DNA of 17,037 nucleotides, taken from contig LKHB01000126.1 in assembly GCA_001618615.1 (NCBI GenBank), forward strand, positions 1-17,037. Direction: 5' to 3'. The notes beneath the pieces are model-generated. The model was not told where the DNA came from and ran no database searches. It worked only from the letters and a program-made list of their open reading frames with translations. A program made the translations under genes and the position numbers. This stretch comes from Fermentibacter danicus (lineage in GTDB: Bacteria; Fermentibacterota; Fermentibacteria; Fermentibacterales; Fermentibacteraceae). Of the stretch, positions 1 through 7,554 are shown piece after piece. The first letter of the stretch is position 1. Each line of letters begins with the position of its first letter.

Positions 1-1
1 G

Positions 2-217
2 ACCATCGACTACAAGGAGGCGACCGCGAAGGCGCTGGCCTCCCTCGAATCCTTCCCGGCGCTCGTAACGCACGGCAGACTCGGCCGCTTCGAGTACTTC
101 AACATGGATCACTGCGTCGCGGACGCGCATAAGGCAGTCGCCTCGATCCTGAAGGAATCCGGGGCCGTGAAACCGGACGACGAATCCGCGCGGGAGCAAA
201 GCCCTGATGCACAGTAA
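2..217 (+). CDS. UDP-galactopyranose mutase-like FAD-dependent oxidoreductase (3' end only)
   Basis: A reading frame is open from the window edge to a TAA at 215-217, giving 71 C-terminal residues. It contains GRLGRFEYFNMD followed by an alanine-rich helix. This resembles the end of UDP-galactopyranose mutases and related FAD-binding amine-oxidase-fold proteins, where a Gly-Arg-x-Gly-x-Phe/Tyr-x-Tyr stretch lies near the flavin and is followed by a Met-Asp and the last helix. A true mutase would convert UDP-galactopyranose to UDP-galactofuranose in the cytoplasm, supplying a Galf donor to the neighbouring glycosyltransferases. The last 11 nt overlap the next gene, which suggests co-transcription. 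The NAD/FAD-binding N-terminus lies outside the window, so another member of the superfamily, such as a protoporphyrinogen-oxidase-like protein, is possible. Confidence 0.6.
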   Translation, partial: TIDYKEATAKALASLESFPALVTHGRLGRFEYFNMDHCVADAHKAVASILKESGAVKPDDESAREQSPDAQ

Positions 218-1676
218 AACTATTAATTCAGAAGTCGATCAGGGGAAGGTCCCCGGTCGCTCTACTGAATCCGGAGGGCCGTTTCCACCAACTGGTAACA
301 TTCCCAAGTCAGGTAAATCGTGGCTGACTGGTCCCGCCTTGTGGGTCTTCCTGCTGATCCTGGCTCTGCGCATGGCCTTCGTGATAGTCGTGCCGGGCGG
401 ATCGGACGAGGAGACCTGGCTGGGCTGGGTCATGTCTCCCGACTCTAGGGACTATGTGTATCTTGCCGACGACTTCTCCGATGGCCGTCAGGATTCGATC
501 TCGTTCAGGATGCCTCTGTATCCGGCATTCATAGCCCTTACGCAATACCTCCTGGGAAGAAGATGGCTTACAACCCTGCTTCTTCAGCAGATCGCTGTCG
601 CTCTCACTGCAATCGCATGCGGGATCGTGGCTGCCTCCGCCTGCGGAAGACGTGCCGGCCAGGCGGCTTCAATCACTTATCTGATATGTCCCCTCGCACT
701 CATTGAATCGGTCGTCCTTCTGCCGGACATAATGCTGGCGATGGTCGTTTCATGGGCCGGAGTGCTCTGGCTCCGGGCGCTCCGGGCAGCTACCGATAGA
801 GGGCGTATCCTCGATGCGGCTCTGAGCGGTTTTCTCCTGGGAGCCGGCACTCTCGTCAAACCGTCGGTATCCCTGCTTCTGCTGGTCCCACTCGTCCAGC
901 TCGCATTCTCCAAGAAAATCCCGGCTGGGAAGAGACTGCTGACCGGAACCATCCTCGCCATCGCCGCCCTGTGCCCTCCAGGGGCCTGGAGGCTGAACAA
1001 TCTGATCAGGTTCAACAGCCCGGTCCTTACCACCCAGGACAGCTTCGAGCTGGCCGGGAGGTTCCTCATCCTGTCCGGACAGGAGACGCAGGAAAGCTTC
1101 TGGCTGGAGTGCGCGGACAGCCTCGAGTCGTATGTCGTCCAGGAACCCATCGTGTATGAGAACCCTGCCTGTACTGTTGTTCCAGACGGCTGGGCGGGCC
1201 TCGGCGGCGGGAGGTTCTGCCCTTCGGTAGACATTGATTCGCGGGACAGCCTGTTCAGGAGTGTCGCGATATCAGCATTGAGGCGGGCTCCGTTGAGGAT
1301 CGTTATCGGCCACTTCAACAGGTGGCCGTGGTTGTTATCGAATCCGATCGGCGATCTCAGCCGGGCCGGAGGTCATCCGGTCATCCGTGGCGTGGTCCGG
1401 GCTGGCAGCATGGCGTTCCAGGTTCTGCTAGCCGTTGGAGCGCTTCTGGCTCTGGTCCAGCGCAGGCTGCGGGGCGAAGCATCCGAACTCCTCTTCTTCT
1501 CCATCGCGCTATTCCTGATCGTAGCCGTAGTAACCGGCCCACTTGCAGGCACCAGATACTCACTGCCCTTCTACTGGGCGCTGATATCGGCAGCATCATG
1601 CGGCTGGGTCTCGATCCTCTCGAAGACAGCCACCGTACTCGGCAGGCCGGGAGTCTCATTAACAAGGAATTCATGA
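207..1676 (+). CDS. GT-C fold membrane glycosyltransferase (GT39/PMT-2, ArnT-like)
   Basis: The 489-residue polytopic membrane protein has a hydrophilic, Pro/Gly-rich N-terminal tail of about 42 residues before the first membrane segment (about 43-63). Next comes a loop with an acidic PDSRDY motif (78-83) and, after it, RMPLYPAF (101-108). In GT39/GT83 enzymes the first periplasmic loop carries an essential acidic residue and an R-x-P-x-YP-type motif, so the match is good. Further motifs are LLPDIML (171-177) and a Gly-rich TLVKPS (215-220). Later membrane segments surround a large, probably extracytoplasmic loop at about 265-390. By family, it would move a sugar from a polyprenyl-phosphate donor to a lipid-linked or polymeric acceptor on the outer face of the membrane. 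The ATG is preceded by GGGAG at 192-196 and overlaps the upstream gene. Donor and acceptor are unknown. Confidence 0.8.
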   Translation: MHSKTINSEVDQGKVPGRSTESGGPFPPTGNIPKSGKSWLTGPALWVFLLILALRMAFVIVVPGGSDEETWLGWVMSPDSRDYVYLADDFSDGRQDSISFRMPLYPAFIALTQYLLGRRWLTTLLLQQIAVALTAIACGIVAASACGRRAGQAASITYLICPLALIESVVLLPDIMLAMVVSWAGVLWLRALRAATDRGRILDAALSGFLLGAGTLVKPSVSLLLLVPLVQLAFSKKIPAGKRLLTGTILAIAALCPPGAWRLNNLIRFNSPVLTTQDSFELAGRFLILSGQETQESFWLECADSLESYVVQEPIVYENPACTVVPDGWAGLGGGRFCPSVDIDSRDSLFRSVAISALRRAPLRIVIGHFNRWPWLLSNPIGDLSRAGGHPVIRGVVRAGSMAFQVLLAVGALLALVQRRLRGEASELLFFSIALFLIVAVVTGPLAGTRYSLPFYWALISAASCGWVSILSKTATVLGRPGVSLTRNS

Positions 1677-1683
1677 TATACGG

Positions 1684-1689
1684 AAGGAG
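1684..1689 (+). promoter_or_regulatory. Ribosome binding site deciding the CapK-type ligase start
   Basis: AAGGAG lies 6 nt before the ATG at 1696 but only 3 nt before an in-frame TTG at 1693. The spacing favours the ATG, one codon inside the longest open frame. Confidence 0.7.
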
Positions 1690-1695
1690 ATCTTG

Positions 1696-3111
1696 ATGTC
1701 AGGAGGCCGGTCCGTCCGAACCCTGGTTCCTCTCTGGATGAAGACCTGCTACAGGTATGCATCCTCCCTGATCAATCCATATCAAAAGAGGATTGACAGA
1801 GGAGAGTACAGGAGGACGACTGCGCTTCTCGCGAAGACCAGCAGCTTCGATCCGGAGCAGCTCACCGGCTACCAGGCGGCGGAGCTCCGCAGGTTGGTCA
1901 ACCACTGCTTCGAGAGCGTCCCGTACTACCGAAGGCTGTTCCGGGAGATTGGCATCGACCCCGGAGACGTGTCCAGTCCCGCCGATCTGGTCCGCATCCC
2001 TCTCCTTGACAAGGAGAGAGTGAGGGAAATCCTCCCGGAACTCCTGTCTGAGAGGTTCACTCCGAAGCAGCGCCACTTCGAATCCACCGGAGGTACGAGC
2101 GGAACCCCTCTTCTGTTCTACAGCCGGAAAGGCTACTCGAGTCAGCGGGAGGTTGCGTTCTGGCACGACCTGGCCGGCCGCACCGGCTACAGGCCGGGCA
2201 ACAGGCTGGCCGTTCTCCGTAACGATGCGCTGCCGGGAAAGCATCTCTTCGTCTATAATCCGCGCATTTGCCAGCTCATCCTCGATCCGTTCAAGCTCAA
2301 TCCGGGCAATGTCGGCCGCTACATCGAAGCGATGAGATCATACGGCACAAGGTTCCTGCATACCTACCCATCGGGAGCCACGGTACTCCTGAAGTTCGCA
2401 GCGGAAGCGGGGATTGATGCATGGGGCATACTGAAGGCCGTTCTCTGCGCATCCGAGAACGTCTATGAAGGTCAGCGCGAATTTATCGAGGAGAGAACCG
2501 GCGCAAGGTTCTTCAGTTTTTATGGTCACAGCGAGAAGCTGGTGCTCGCCGGCGAATGCGAGTATTCGACCGGCTATCACTCGTATCCGGAATATGGGAT
2601 ACTCGAACTGGTCGACGGGGCGGGCAGGCCTGTGACCTCGCCCGGGATACGGGGCGAGATCGTGGGGACCGGCTTCAACAATCCGGTTATGCCACTGCTG
2701 CGGTACCGGACCGGTGACTTCGCGGAATGGGCGGCCGATCAGGATTGCCCTTGCGGCAGACACCACCCGATCATGATCGATGTCGCGGGAAGATGGCTCC
2801 AGGAGATGGTTCTCGGGCGCAGCGGTGCACGCATTTCAATAACAAGCATCAATATGCATACCGACGCCTTCAATAGGGTGCGGAAGTTCCAGTTCGTGCA
2901 GAAGGAGCGGGGGAAGCTGATTCTCAACATAATGAAGAACGACGATTTCACGGAGAGCGATGCCGCCGCGATCAGGTCGGCGATCCTCGGCAAGGTGAAG
3001 GGAGAACTCGATCTCGAACTCGATTTCGTGGACGGGATTCCGACCACCGGCCGGGGTAAGCACAGATTCCTGATACAGGAGCTGCCCATGGAAGAGACGG
3101 GCTCCAGATGA
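1696..3111 (+). CDS. CapK/PaaK-type adenylate-forming ligase (phenylacetate-CoA ligase family)
   Basis: The 471-residue protein has the hallmarks of the phenylacetate-CoA ligase/CapK branch of adenylate-forming enzymes. These are the Ser/Thr/Gly-rich ATP loop STGGTSGTP (130-138), a FYGHSE-type adenine motif, RYRTGD (336-341) and the CPCGRHHP segment just after it, followed by a small C-terminal domain. The family activates a carboxylic acid with ATP to an acyl-adenylate and often passes it to CoA. Homologues in polysaccharide clusters are usually annotated CapK, and their acyl substrate is generally unknown. The gene lies between a membrane glycosyltransferase and DUF362-A, and its stop overlaps the DUF362-A start in an ATGA. 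A role in activating an acyl group that decorates the glycan is inference. The chosen ATG has a well-spaced AAGGAG. Confidence 0.85.
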   Translation: MSGGRSVRTLVPLWMKTCYRYASSLINPYQKRIDRGEYRRTTALLAKTSSFDPEQLTGYQAAELRRLVNHCFESVPYYRRLFREIGIDPGDVSSPADLVRIPLLDKERVREILPELLSERFTPKQRHFESTGGTSGTPLLFYSRKGYSSQREVAFWHDLAGRTGYRPGNRLAVLRNDALPGKHLFVYNPRICQLILDPFKLNPGNVGRYIEAMRSYGTRFLHTYPSGATVLLKFAAEAGIDAWGILKAVLCASENVYEGQREFIEERTGARFFSFYGHSEKLVLAGECEYSTGYHSYPEYGILELVDGAGRPVTSPGIRGEIVGTGFNNPVMPLLRYRTGDFAEWAADQDCPCGRHHPIMIDVAGRWLQEMVLGRSGARISITSINMHTDAFNRVRKFQFVQKERGKLILNIMKNDDFTESDAAAIRSAILGKVKGELDLELDFVDGIPTTGRGKHRFLIQELPMEETGSR

Positions 3112-4700
3112 ATGGTCGAAACTCGTACACACCCGGCGCAACTGGAGATGGTTCAGCCGTAGTAATTACCGGTGGCCCTGGAGTGGCCTATCCCGAAACC
3201 CCGCCGTACTCCCCGTCCGAATGCTACCCGGAGTACCCTTTCCATGCTCATCCTCTGTCAGGCGCGAACACGGTCTATGCCGCCTTGCGCGAGAGTCTGC
3301 GCCTGCTGGGCCTTGATCCGGATAACTACGGAAAACCTAACTGGAATCCTCTCGGATGCCTGATCCATCCCGGCGACAGGGTGCTTGTGAAACCCAACGC
3401 CGTATTGCACAGGAACCTTTCTGGTGCCGATCCGTTTTCCGTAGTCACTCATCCCTCCGTGATCCGCGCAGTACTCGACTACGCCTGGATCGCTCTCCGG
3501 GGGGAGGGTTCTCTCACGATAGCGGATTCACCCCAGTTCGACTCCGATTTCGACCGATACTACGAGCTGATGCAGTTCGAGTCTCTGAAGAATTTCTACA
3601 AGGATACCGCGGGAATTGATGTAGGAGTTTACGACCTCAGGCGGATGACTGCGGTTTTCGATTCCGACAAGGGCTTCTTTCCTGCATCTGCTGTTTCGAG
3701 GGAGGACGGTGATCCCAAGGGCTACTCCATCATCGACCTGGCGGAAGCGAGCCTCCTGTACGAGCTGCCTCACCTGGACAGGCTGTATGGGGCTGACTAC
3801 GACTGCAACTTCACTCGTGCGCATCATTCCGGCCGCAGGCATGAGTACTGCGTAGCCAGAACCTTTCTCGATTCGGAAGTCGTCTTAAGCATCCCGAAGC
3901 TAAAGATTCACCGCAAGGTTGGTGTCACTCTCAACATCAAGGGTCTCGTCGGAATCAACGGCGACAAGAACTATCTGGCCCACTACCGAGTCGGGTGTCC
4001 CAGAAACGGTGGCGACGAGTACCCGGATTCGGTAACCCGGCTCAGGAAGGTTTCCAGATCGGTCCGGAGGAGGATGAGCGATACGCTGCTGGCGCCCCGA
4101 AGATCCGCCCTGGAATGGGTCTACCTCGTCTTCTCGAGGCTCAGATCGACCGCCGGCCGCCTCGCCAGGGCGCTCGGGATCATGAAGCCTCCCGCATCCT
4201 CCGATGGCATAGATACCGGAGACTGGATCGGCAACGACACCGCATGGAGGATGGCGGCAGATCTTCTCAGGATAGCGATGTACGCTGCACCGGACGGATC
4301 CATCAGACCCGATCCACAGAGGCGTTTCTTCTCAGTCGTCGACGGGATCGTCGCCGGGGAGGGAGAGGGACCGCTGTTGCCGACTCCGCGCCAGGAAGGC
4401 ATTCTCATAGCTGGTTTCGATCCGGTGGCTGTGGACATCACGGCCGCGGAATACATGGGTCTGCCGCATCTGGAGATACCTCTGCTGCGTCATTTCTCAA
4501 CGGGCGGAGCCAGGTGGTCGGGATACCCCGGAGACGATGCCCTGAGAATCCTGTCACCCGGCCGGACGGAATGGACTGGGCTATCGGATCTGGAACGCGC
4601 GGCTCCACGGTTCGAGCTGCCGCTTGGCTGGCGATCAGTCTGGCTGGGAGAGGAGTTTCGAAGCGAGGATCGAGAAGGTCCCGTTCATCAGCAGGAATGA
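3108..4700 (+). CDS. DUF362 domain protein A, no Fe-S cluster motifs
   Basis: The 530-residue protein has the DUF362 (PF04015) pattern: GDRVLVKPN (89-97), an ADSP turn (139-142), HHSGRRHEY (239-247), a PKLKIHRKVG stretch, then VGINGDKN (281-288), GNDTAWRM (375-382) and GEGEGPL (417-423), with a DPVA segment following. All of these recur in DUF362 protein B, encoded at 12731-14176. Many DUF362 proteins carry ferredoxin-type cysteine clusters; the few cysteines here are scattered and form no such motif. No signal peptide or membrane segment is apparent, so the protein is probably cytoplasmic. Biochemical function is unknown. The start is coupled to the CapK-type ligase by a 4-nt ATGA overlap, implying a shared substrate or complex. 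Its last 66 nt overlap the 3' end of the flippase gene on the other strand. Confidence 0.85.
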   Translation: MNGRNSYTPGATGDGSAVVITGGPGVAYPETPPYSPSECYPEYPFHAHPLSGANTVYAALRESLRLLGLDPDNYGKPNWNPLGCLIHPGDRVLVKPNAVLHRNLSGADPFSVVTHPSVIRAVLDYAWIALRGEGSLTIADSPQFDSDFDRYYELMQFESLKNFYKDTAGIDVGVYDLRRMTAVFDSDKGFFPASAVSREDGDPKGYSIIDLAEASLLYELPHLDRLYGADYDCNFTRAHHSGRRHEYCVARTFLDSEVVLSIPKLKIHRKVGVTLNIKGLVGINGDKNYLAHYRVGCPRNGGDEYPDSVTRLRKVSRSVRRRMSDTLLAPRRSALEWVYLVFSRLRSTAGRLARALGIMKPPASSDGIDTGDWIGNDTAWRMAADLLRIAMYAAPDGSIRPDPQRRFFSVVDGIVAGEGEGPLLPTPRQEGILIAGFDPVAVDITAAEYMGLPHLEIPLLRHFSTGGARWSGYPGDDALRILSPGRTEWTGLSDLERAAPRFELPLGWRSVWLGEEFRSEDREGPVHQQE

Positions 4701-5957
4701 TCCCACCAGCACCCATGCCGCTACAGTCGCGCCGTACCTCGGCGTGAGAAGAATCTGCCCTGCAGTATTAACGAGGGCCATGGATGCACCCGCGATCGCT
4801 ATCGTCCGATACCGGCCCTCCGCGAACAGGACATTCACCGGAGGGGACAGCAGCGTGCTAATCGCCGTGCCCACGAGCAGTATCCGCAGGATCGGCGTGG
4901 CTTCGATATAGCGGTTCCCGGCGATCACTCCCAGGATGATCCCGGCAAGGGGGATGAATGCGGCGATTACGGCAGCGCCTAGTGCGGTGAATTTGAAGAT
5001 CCTTCCATATCGGGATCGCATCTCAGCCCGTGACCTGCACGCGGAGAACTCCGGCAGCAGGACGACGTTGATGGCGTTGGTGAGCATCAGGGACACCAGG
5101 TAGATCTTCATCGCGAGGGCGTACGCCCCCAGCTCCTCGAGCGACCTGGTGCGGGTCATCACCAGGAGATGAACCTGCGATGCCAGCCAGAGGGAGATGG
5201 AATAGAGGAGCAGCCAGGAATAACCTCTGTCAGGCAGAGTTTCAGCATGAATGTCGTCCTCCTCATGCGTTTTCAGCCTCGAGGCGAAAGCGGGCATGAG
5301 AAGAGCGATTCCGGATACTACTACGGGGATGACGACATAGAGGGTTCCGAGCAGCAGCACTCCCCTGCGCAGGACGAGAATTACCACCAGGGCGGCGATA
5401 AAGAAGAGCCCCGAGTTGACGACGTTGAAGACAGCGTCCTTGAAGAAAAGCTTGAAAGCGTGGTAGAGGGAAGATCTGTACGCCACCAGGATATATGAGA
5501 TGACGCCTACTGCCGAGAGCCTGACAAAAGGCACCAGCTCGGGCTTGGAGAAGAACCAGCCTGCAACGAAGGGCGCACCGATGAGCAGAGCCGCTCCGAC
5601 AGCGAGACCGTAGATCATCTCGATCACAAAGATGGTACGGGCAGCTTTTTTAGCAGCGCTGGAACCGCTTCCCCTCGCCACGCTCCTGACAAGCCACCAG
5701 TTGAGACCGTTGGCCACCGCTCCGGAACAGAATCCGTTGACAGTATCGATTACAGAGAAGCAGCCGAACTCTTCCGGAGCGAAGTACTGGACCATGAGCC
5801 ACATCGTAGCGAATGAAAGCGCCTTCGATATCACCGACCCGGCGAGTACCGTTCCGGTCCGCCTGGAGATGCTGCCCGGTCTGATCAGCCGGGAGATGAA
5901 TCCGGGTGTTCTCAGATAGGTTCCACCCTTCGAGTAATGCTGCACGAACAGACCCAT
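4635..5957 (-). CDS. wzx: Wzx-type oligosaccharide flippase (polysaccharide biosynthesis, MATE-like superfamily)
   Basis: This polytopic protein begins with a basic N-terminus (SRLIRPGSISRRTG) leading into the first membrane helix. A YFAPEEFGCFS segment follows, typical of the end of TM1 in Wzx/MurJ-type exporters, then about a dozen hydrophobic helices and a conserved-looking LLPEFS loop. Family members flip undecaprenyl-linked repeat units across the inner membrane. It is the only gene on the minus strand. I chose the ATG at 5957 (440 aa). The open frame extends to a GTG at 6026 (463 aa), but that GTG forms part of a plausible -35 box whose -10 lies between the two starts. Neither start has a strong ribosome binding site, so the start is uncertain. 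The 3' end overlaps DUF362-A tail to tail. Confidence 0.85.
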   Translation of the reverse strand: MGLFVQHYSKGGTYLRTPGFISRLIRPGSISRRTGTVLAGSVISKALSFATMWLMVQYFAPEEFGCFSVIDTVNGFCSGAVANGLNWWLVRSVARGSGSSAAKKAARTIFVIEMIYGLAVGAALLIGAPFVAGWFFSKPELVPFVRLSAVGVISYILVAYRSSLYHAFKLFFKDAVFNVVNSGLFFIAALVVILVLRRGVLLLGTLYVVIPVVVSGIALLMPAFASRLKTHEEDDIHAETLPDRGYSWLLLYSISLWLASQVHLLVMTRTRSLEELGAYALAMKIYLVSLMLTNAINVVLLPEFSACRSRAEMRSRYGRIFKFTALGAAVIAAFIPLAGIILGVIAGNRYIEATPILRILLVGTAISTLLSPPVNVLFAEGRYRTIAIAGASMALVNTAGQILLTPRYGATVAAWVLVGSFLLMNGTFSILASKLLSQPD

Positions 5958-5996
5958 GGCCCGAGATAGTACGCGCAGACGCTGATGTTCGGCAGG

Positions 5997-6026
5997 ACTA
6001 TATTCGACGAATGCTCTGCCTGTCAC
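5997..6026 (-). promoter_or_regulatory. Candidate sigma70-type promoter for the flippase
   Basis: On the minus strand, GTGACA (6021-6026, five of six matches to TTGACA) is separated by 18 nt from TATAGT (5997-6002, five of six matches to TATAAT). Transcription would start near 5990, giving a leader of about 33 nt before the ATG at 5957. The flippase is inverted relative to all its neighbours and needs its own promoter. This is a by-eye match only. Confidence 0.4.
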
Positions 6027-6129
6027 TCAAAACAGCAGGAGATACCGTCGGCGTCAGCAGCCCGGAGGATTTCGAGGCGGCTACCGGCGACGGTTCATGC
6101 ACTCCCACCCGAATCCGCAGGGTCATGAA

Positions 6130-7554
6130 ATGAACGGCAGGCTGGTGATCGCCATCCTGATGTTCACTCTGGCCTTCTCGCTCATCTTCGGTCCCGTCGG
6201 GCTGTCCCTCGGGGCGATAGCCGTGTTACTGGTCGTACCCTTCAGTTACAGGATCAACGCCCTGATCCTATTCGCCCTGCTTCCCCTCGGTCCCGGCTTT
6301 CCCGTGGCCGGACTCCGTGTGACGCTGTTTGAACTGTTCTCCCCCGTGGTGTTTCTAGAGAGTCTCCTCACATCGAAAATGGGTATCGAAGGCCCCAGGT
6401 GGACCCGAACCTCCAGAAACACGATATGGGGGCTCATCATCATGATCTTCTGCCTCCTGCTGAGCTTCGTGCGGAATCCTGCCGGGACGGCCAATCTGTT
6501 CGGGGGGGTCGGTGAAGGGTACGGTGCCAGAGCATATTATCAGGCATTTGTCTGCATCCTCGCATTCCTGGTCATCTTCCGGGCCGTCTCATTAGGCCTC
6601 ATCGACGGCCGGAGAATGGTTTCCTCCATCGCATGGCTCTGCGTGGCGGTAGGGCTGCTTCGGATAGCCAACTACCTGGGCATCGTGCCTTACGTGCCTT
6701 TCTTCGAGGGGAACCTCCGATACATGTCGTTCGAGGGCGGTTTCACGGCAGCCCTCTCGGTCACGAAGCGAGTCGGCGGACTCGACCAGGCCGGAGGCTA
6801 CGGATTCATCGCAGCCTATACGGGCTGGGTAATGCACAGGAAGAGGGTCATGCTGATAATGGCTCTCGTCAGCGTCATGATAGCCATCTATGGAGGTGGG
6901 CGTAGCATATTTGTGGGGTGCTCCCTTGCGATACTCCTCGATATGGCGGGCGGGGGATTGAAAAGGGTGATCCGCATCGTCCCGGTCATAGGAATCATCT
7001 ATTTTCTGCTCACCGGCCTTCAGGTCCAGGGTCAGACCGTGGCGAACCCCCAGTTCAGGCGCCTAGAGAAGATACTCACTGGAACCAGGCAGCTCGAAGA
7101 GGACACTTACCGCCTGGAAGGCTTCAGCGCACTGGTGGAACAATGGAGGGAGAATCCGTTCATAGGCAGCGGTATAGCTTCTCCGACCCGGGGGAATGTT
7201 GCCACGATCTCCAGCTTCGGGGGACACGGCGCCTTCATATCGGTGATCGGGCTCTTCGGCCTGCCGGGCATCGCGTTTCTCGCCCTGTTCGTCTTCACCC
7301 CCCTGATCAGGGGGGTTAGGCAGCTCTTGCAGAGTCGCCCATGCTCCGACTCATCAGCCGCTCTGATCATGAGATTCGCCTCGCTCCTTATGGTAGTGGA
7401 GGCCGTAGGAATGATAGCCGGAGGAAACGGATACGCAGATGCGCATCTCTATGCCTCGGTCGCACTTCTCGCGGGGTCGGAGCTGTTCGTTATTCCGTCG
7501 AAGTCCTCCTCGATGCGGGAGGGATCGTTGCAAAGCCCGGTGTCGGCCGTCTGA
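6130..7554 (+). CDS. wzy: O-antigen polymerase/ligase-like membrane protein (Wzy_C family)
   Basis: This 474-residue protein is strongly hydrophobic and starts with a membrane helix immediately after the initiator. Wzy/WaaL-type features are YGGGRSIF (around Arg258) at the start of a helix, then a large polar loop with RLEGFSALVEQWRENPFIGSG. A GHGAFISVIGLFGLPG segment (His365-366 region) follows, matching the 'W..NP..G.G ... H..y/f...e.GllG' pattern of PF04932. It would polymerise flipped repeat units or ligate the chain on the periplasmic face. I chose the ATG at 6130 over the upstream in-frame ATG at 6097. It has AGGG at 6119-6122 with 7-nt spacing, and the extra 11 residues would be hydrophilic and His/Pro-rich. 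The stop overlaps the next start as TGATG. Wzy and ligase activities cannot be separated from sequence. Confidence 0.8.
   Translation: MNGRLVIAILMFTLAFSLIFGPVGLSLGAIAVLLVVPFSYRINALILFALLPLGPGFPVAGLRVTLFELFSPVVFLESLLTSKMGIEGPRWTRTSRNTIWGLIIMIFCLLLSFVRNPAGTANLFGGVGEGYGARAYYQAFVCILAFLVIFRAVSLGLIDGRRMVSSIAWLCVAVGLLRIANYLGIVPYVPFFEGNLRYMSFEGGFTAALSVTKRVGGLDQAGGYGFIAAYTGWVMHRKRVMLIMALVSVMIAIYGGGRSIFVGCSLAILLDMAGGGLKRVIRIVPVIGIIYFLLTGLQVQGQTVANPQFRRLEKILTGTRQLEEDTYRLEGFSALVEQWRENPFIGSGIASPTRGNVATISSFGGHGAFISVIGLFGLPGIAFLALFVFTPLIRGVRQLLQSRPCSDSSAALIMRFASLLMVVEAVGMIAGGNGYADAHLYASVALLAGSELFVIPSKSSSMREGSLQSPVSAV
7297..7316 (+). repeat. 20-nt perfect palindrome inside the polymerase gene
   Basis: A run of six C and a run of six G flank a TGATCA core, bounded by A and T, giving perfect dyad symmetry over 20 nt. 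In RNA it could fold into an 8-bp, mostly G-C stem with a GAUC loop. It is in frame and codes for part of a cytoplasmic or periplasmic turn (TPLIRGV). No T-run follows, so it is not a canonical terminator. Confidence 0.6.

Noticed and set aside
677..1318. 213-codon minus-strand frame inside the membrane glycosyltransferase gene
   Set aside because: It is antisense shadow of a clear GT-C gene, with low-complexity Arg/Ser-rich translation.
5906..6133. 75-codon + strand frame whose TGA overlaps the polymerase ATG as ATGA
   Set aside because: The overlap mimics the real junctions, but the first part is antisense to the flippase, no motif is visible and no ribosome binding site was found. It is kept only as a possible leader frame.
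7341..7553. Upstream extension of the heparinase frame into the polymerase gene
   Set aside because: The extra residues are Arg-rich shadow sequence. The TGATG junction at 7552-7556 gives a start consistent with the rest of the block.
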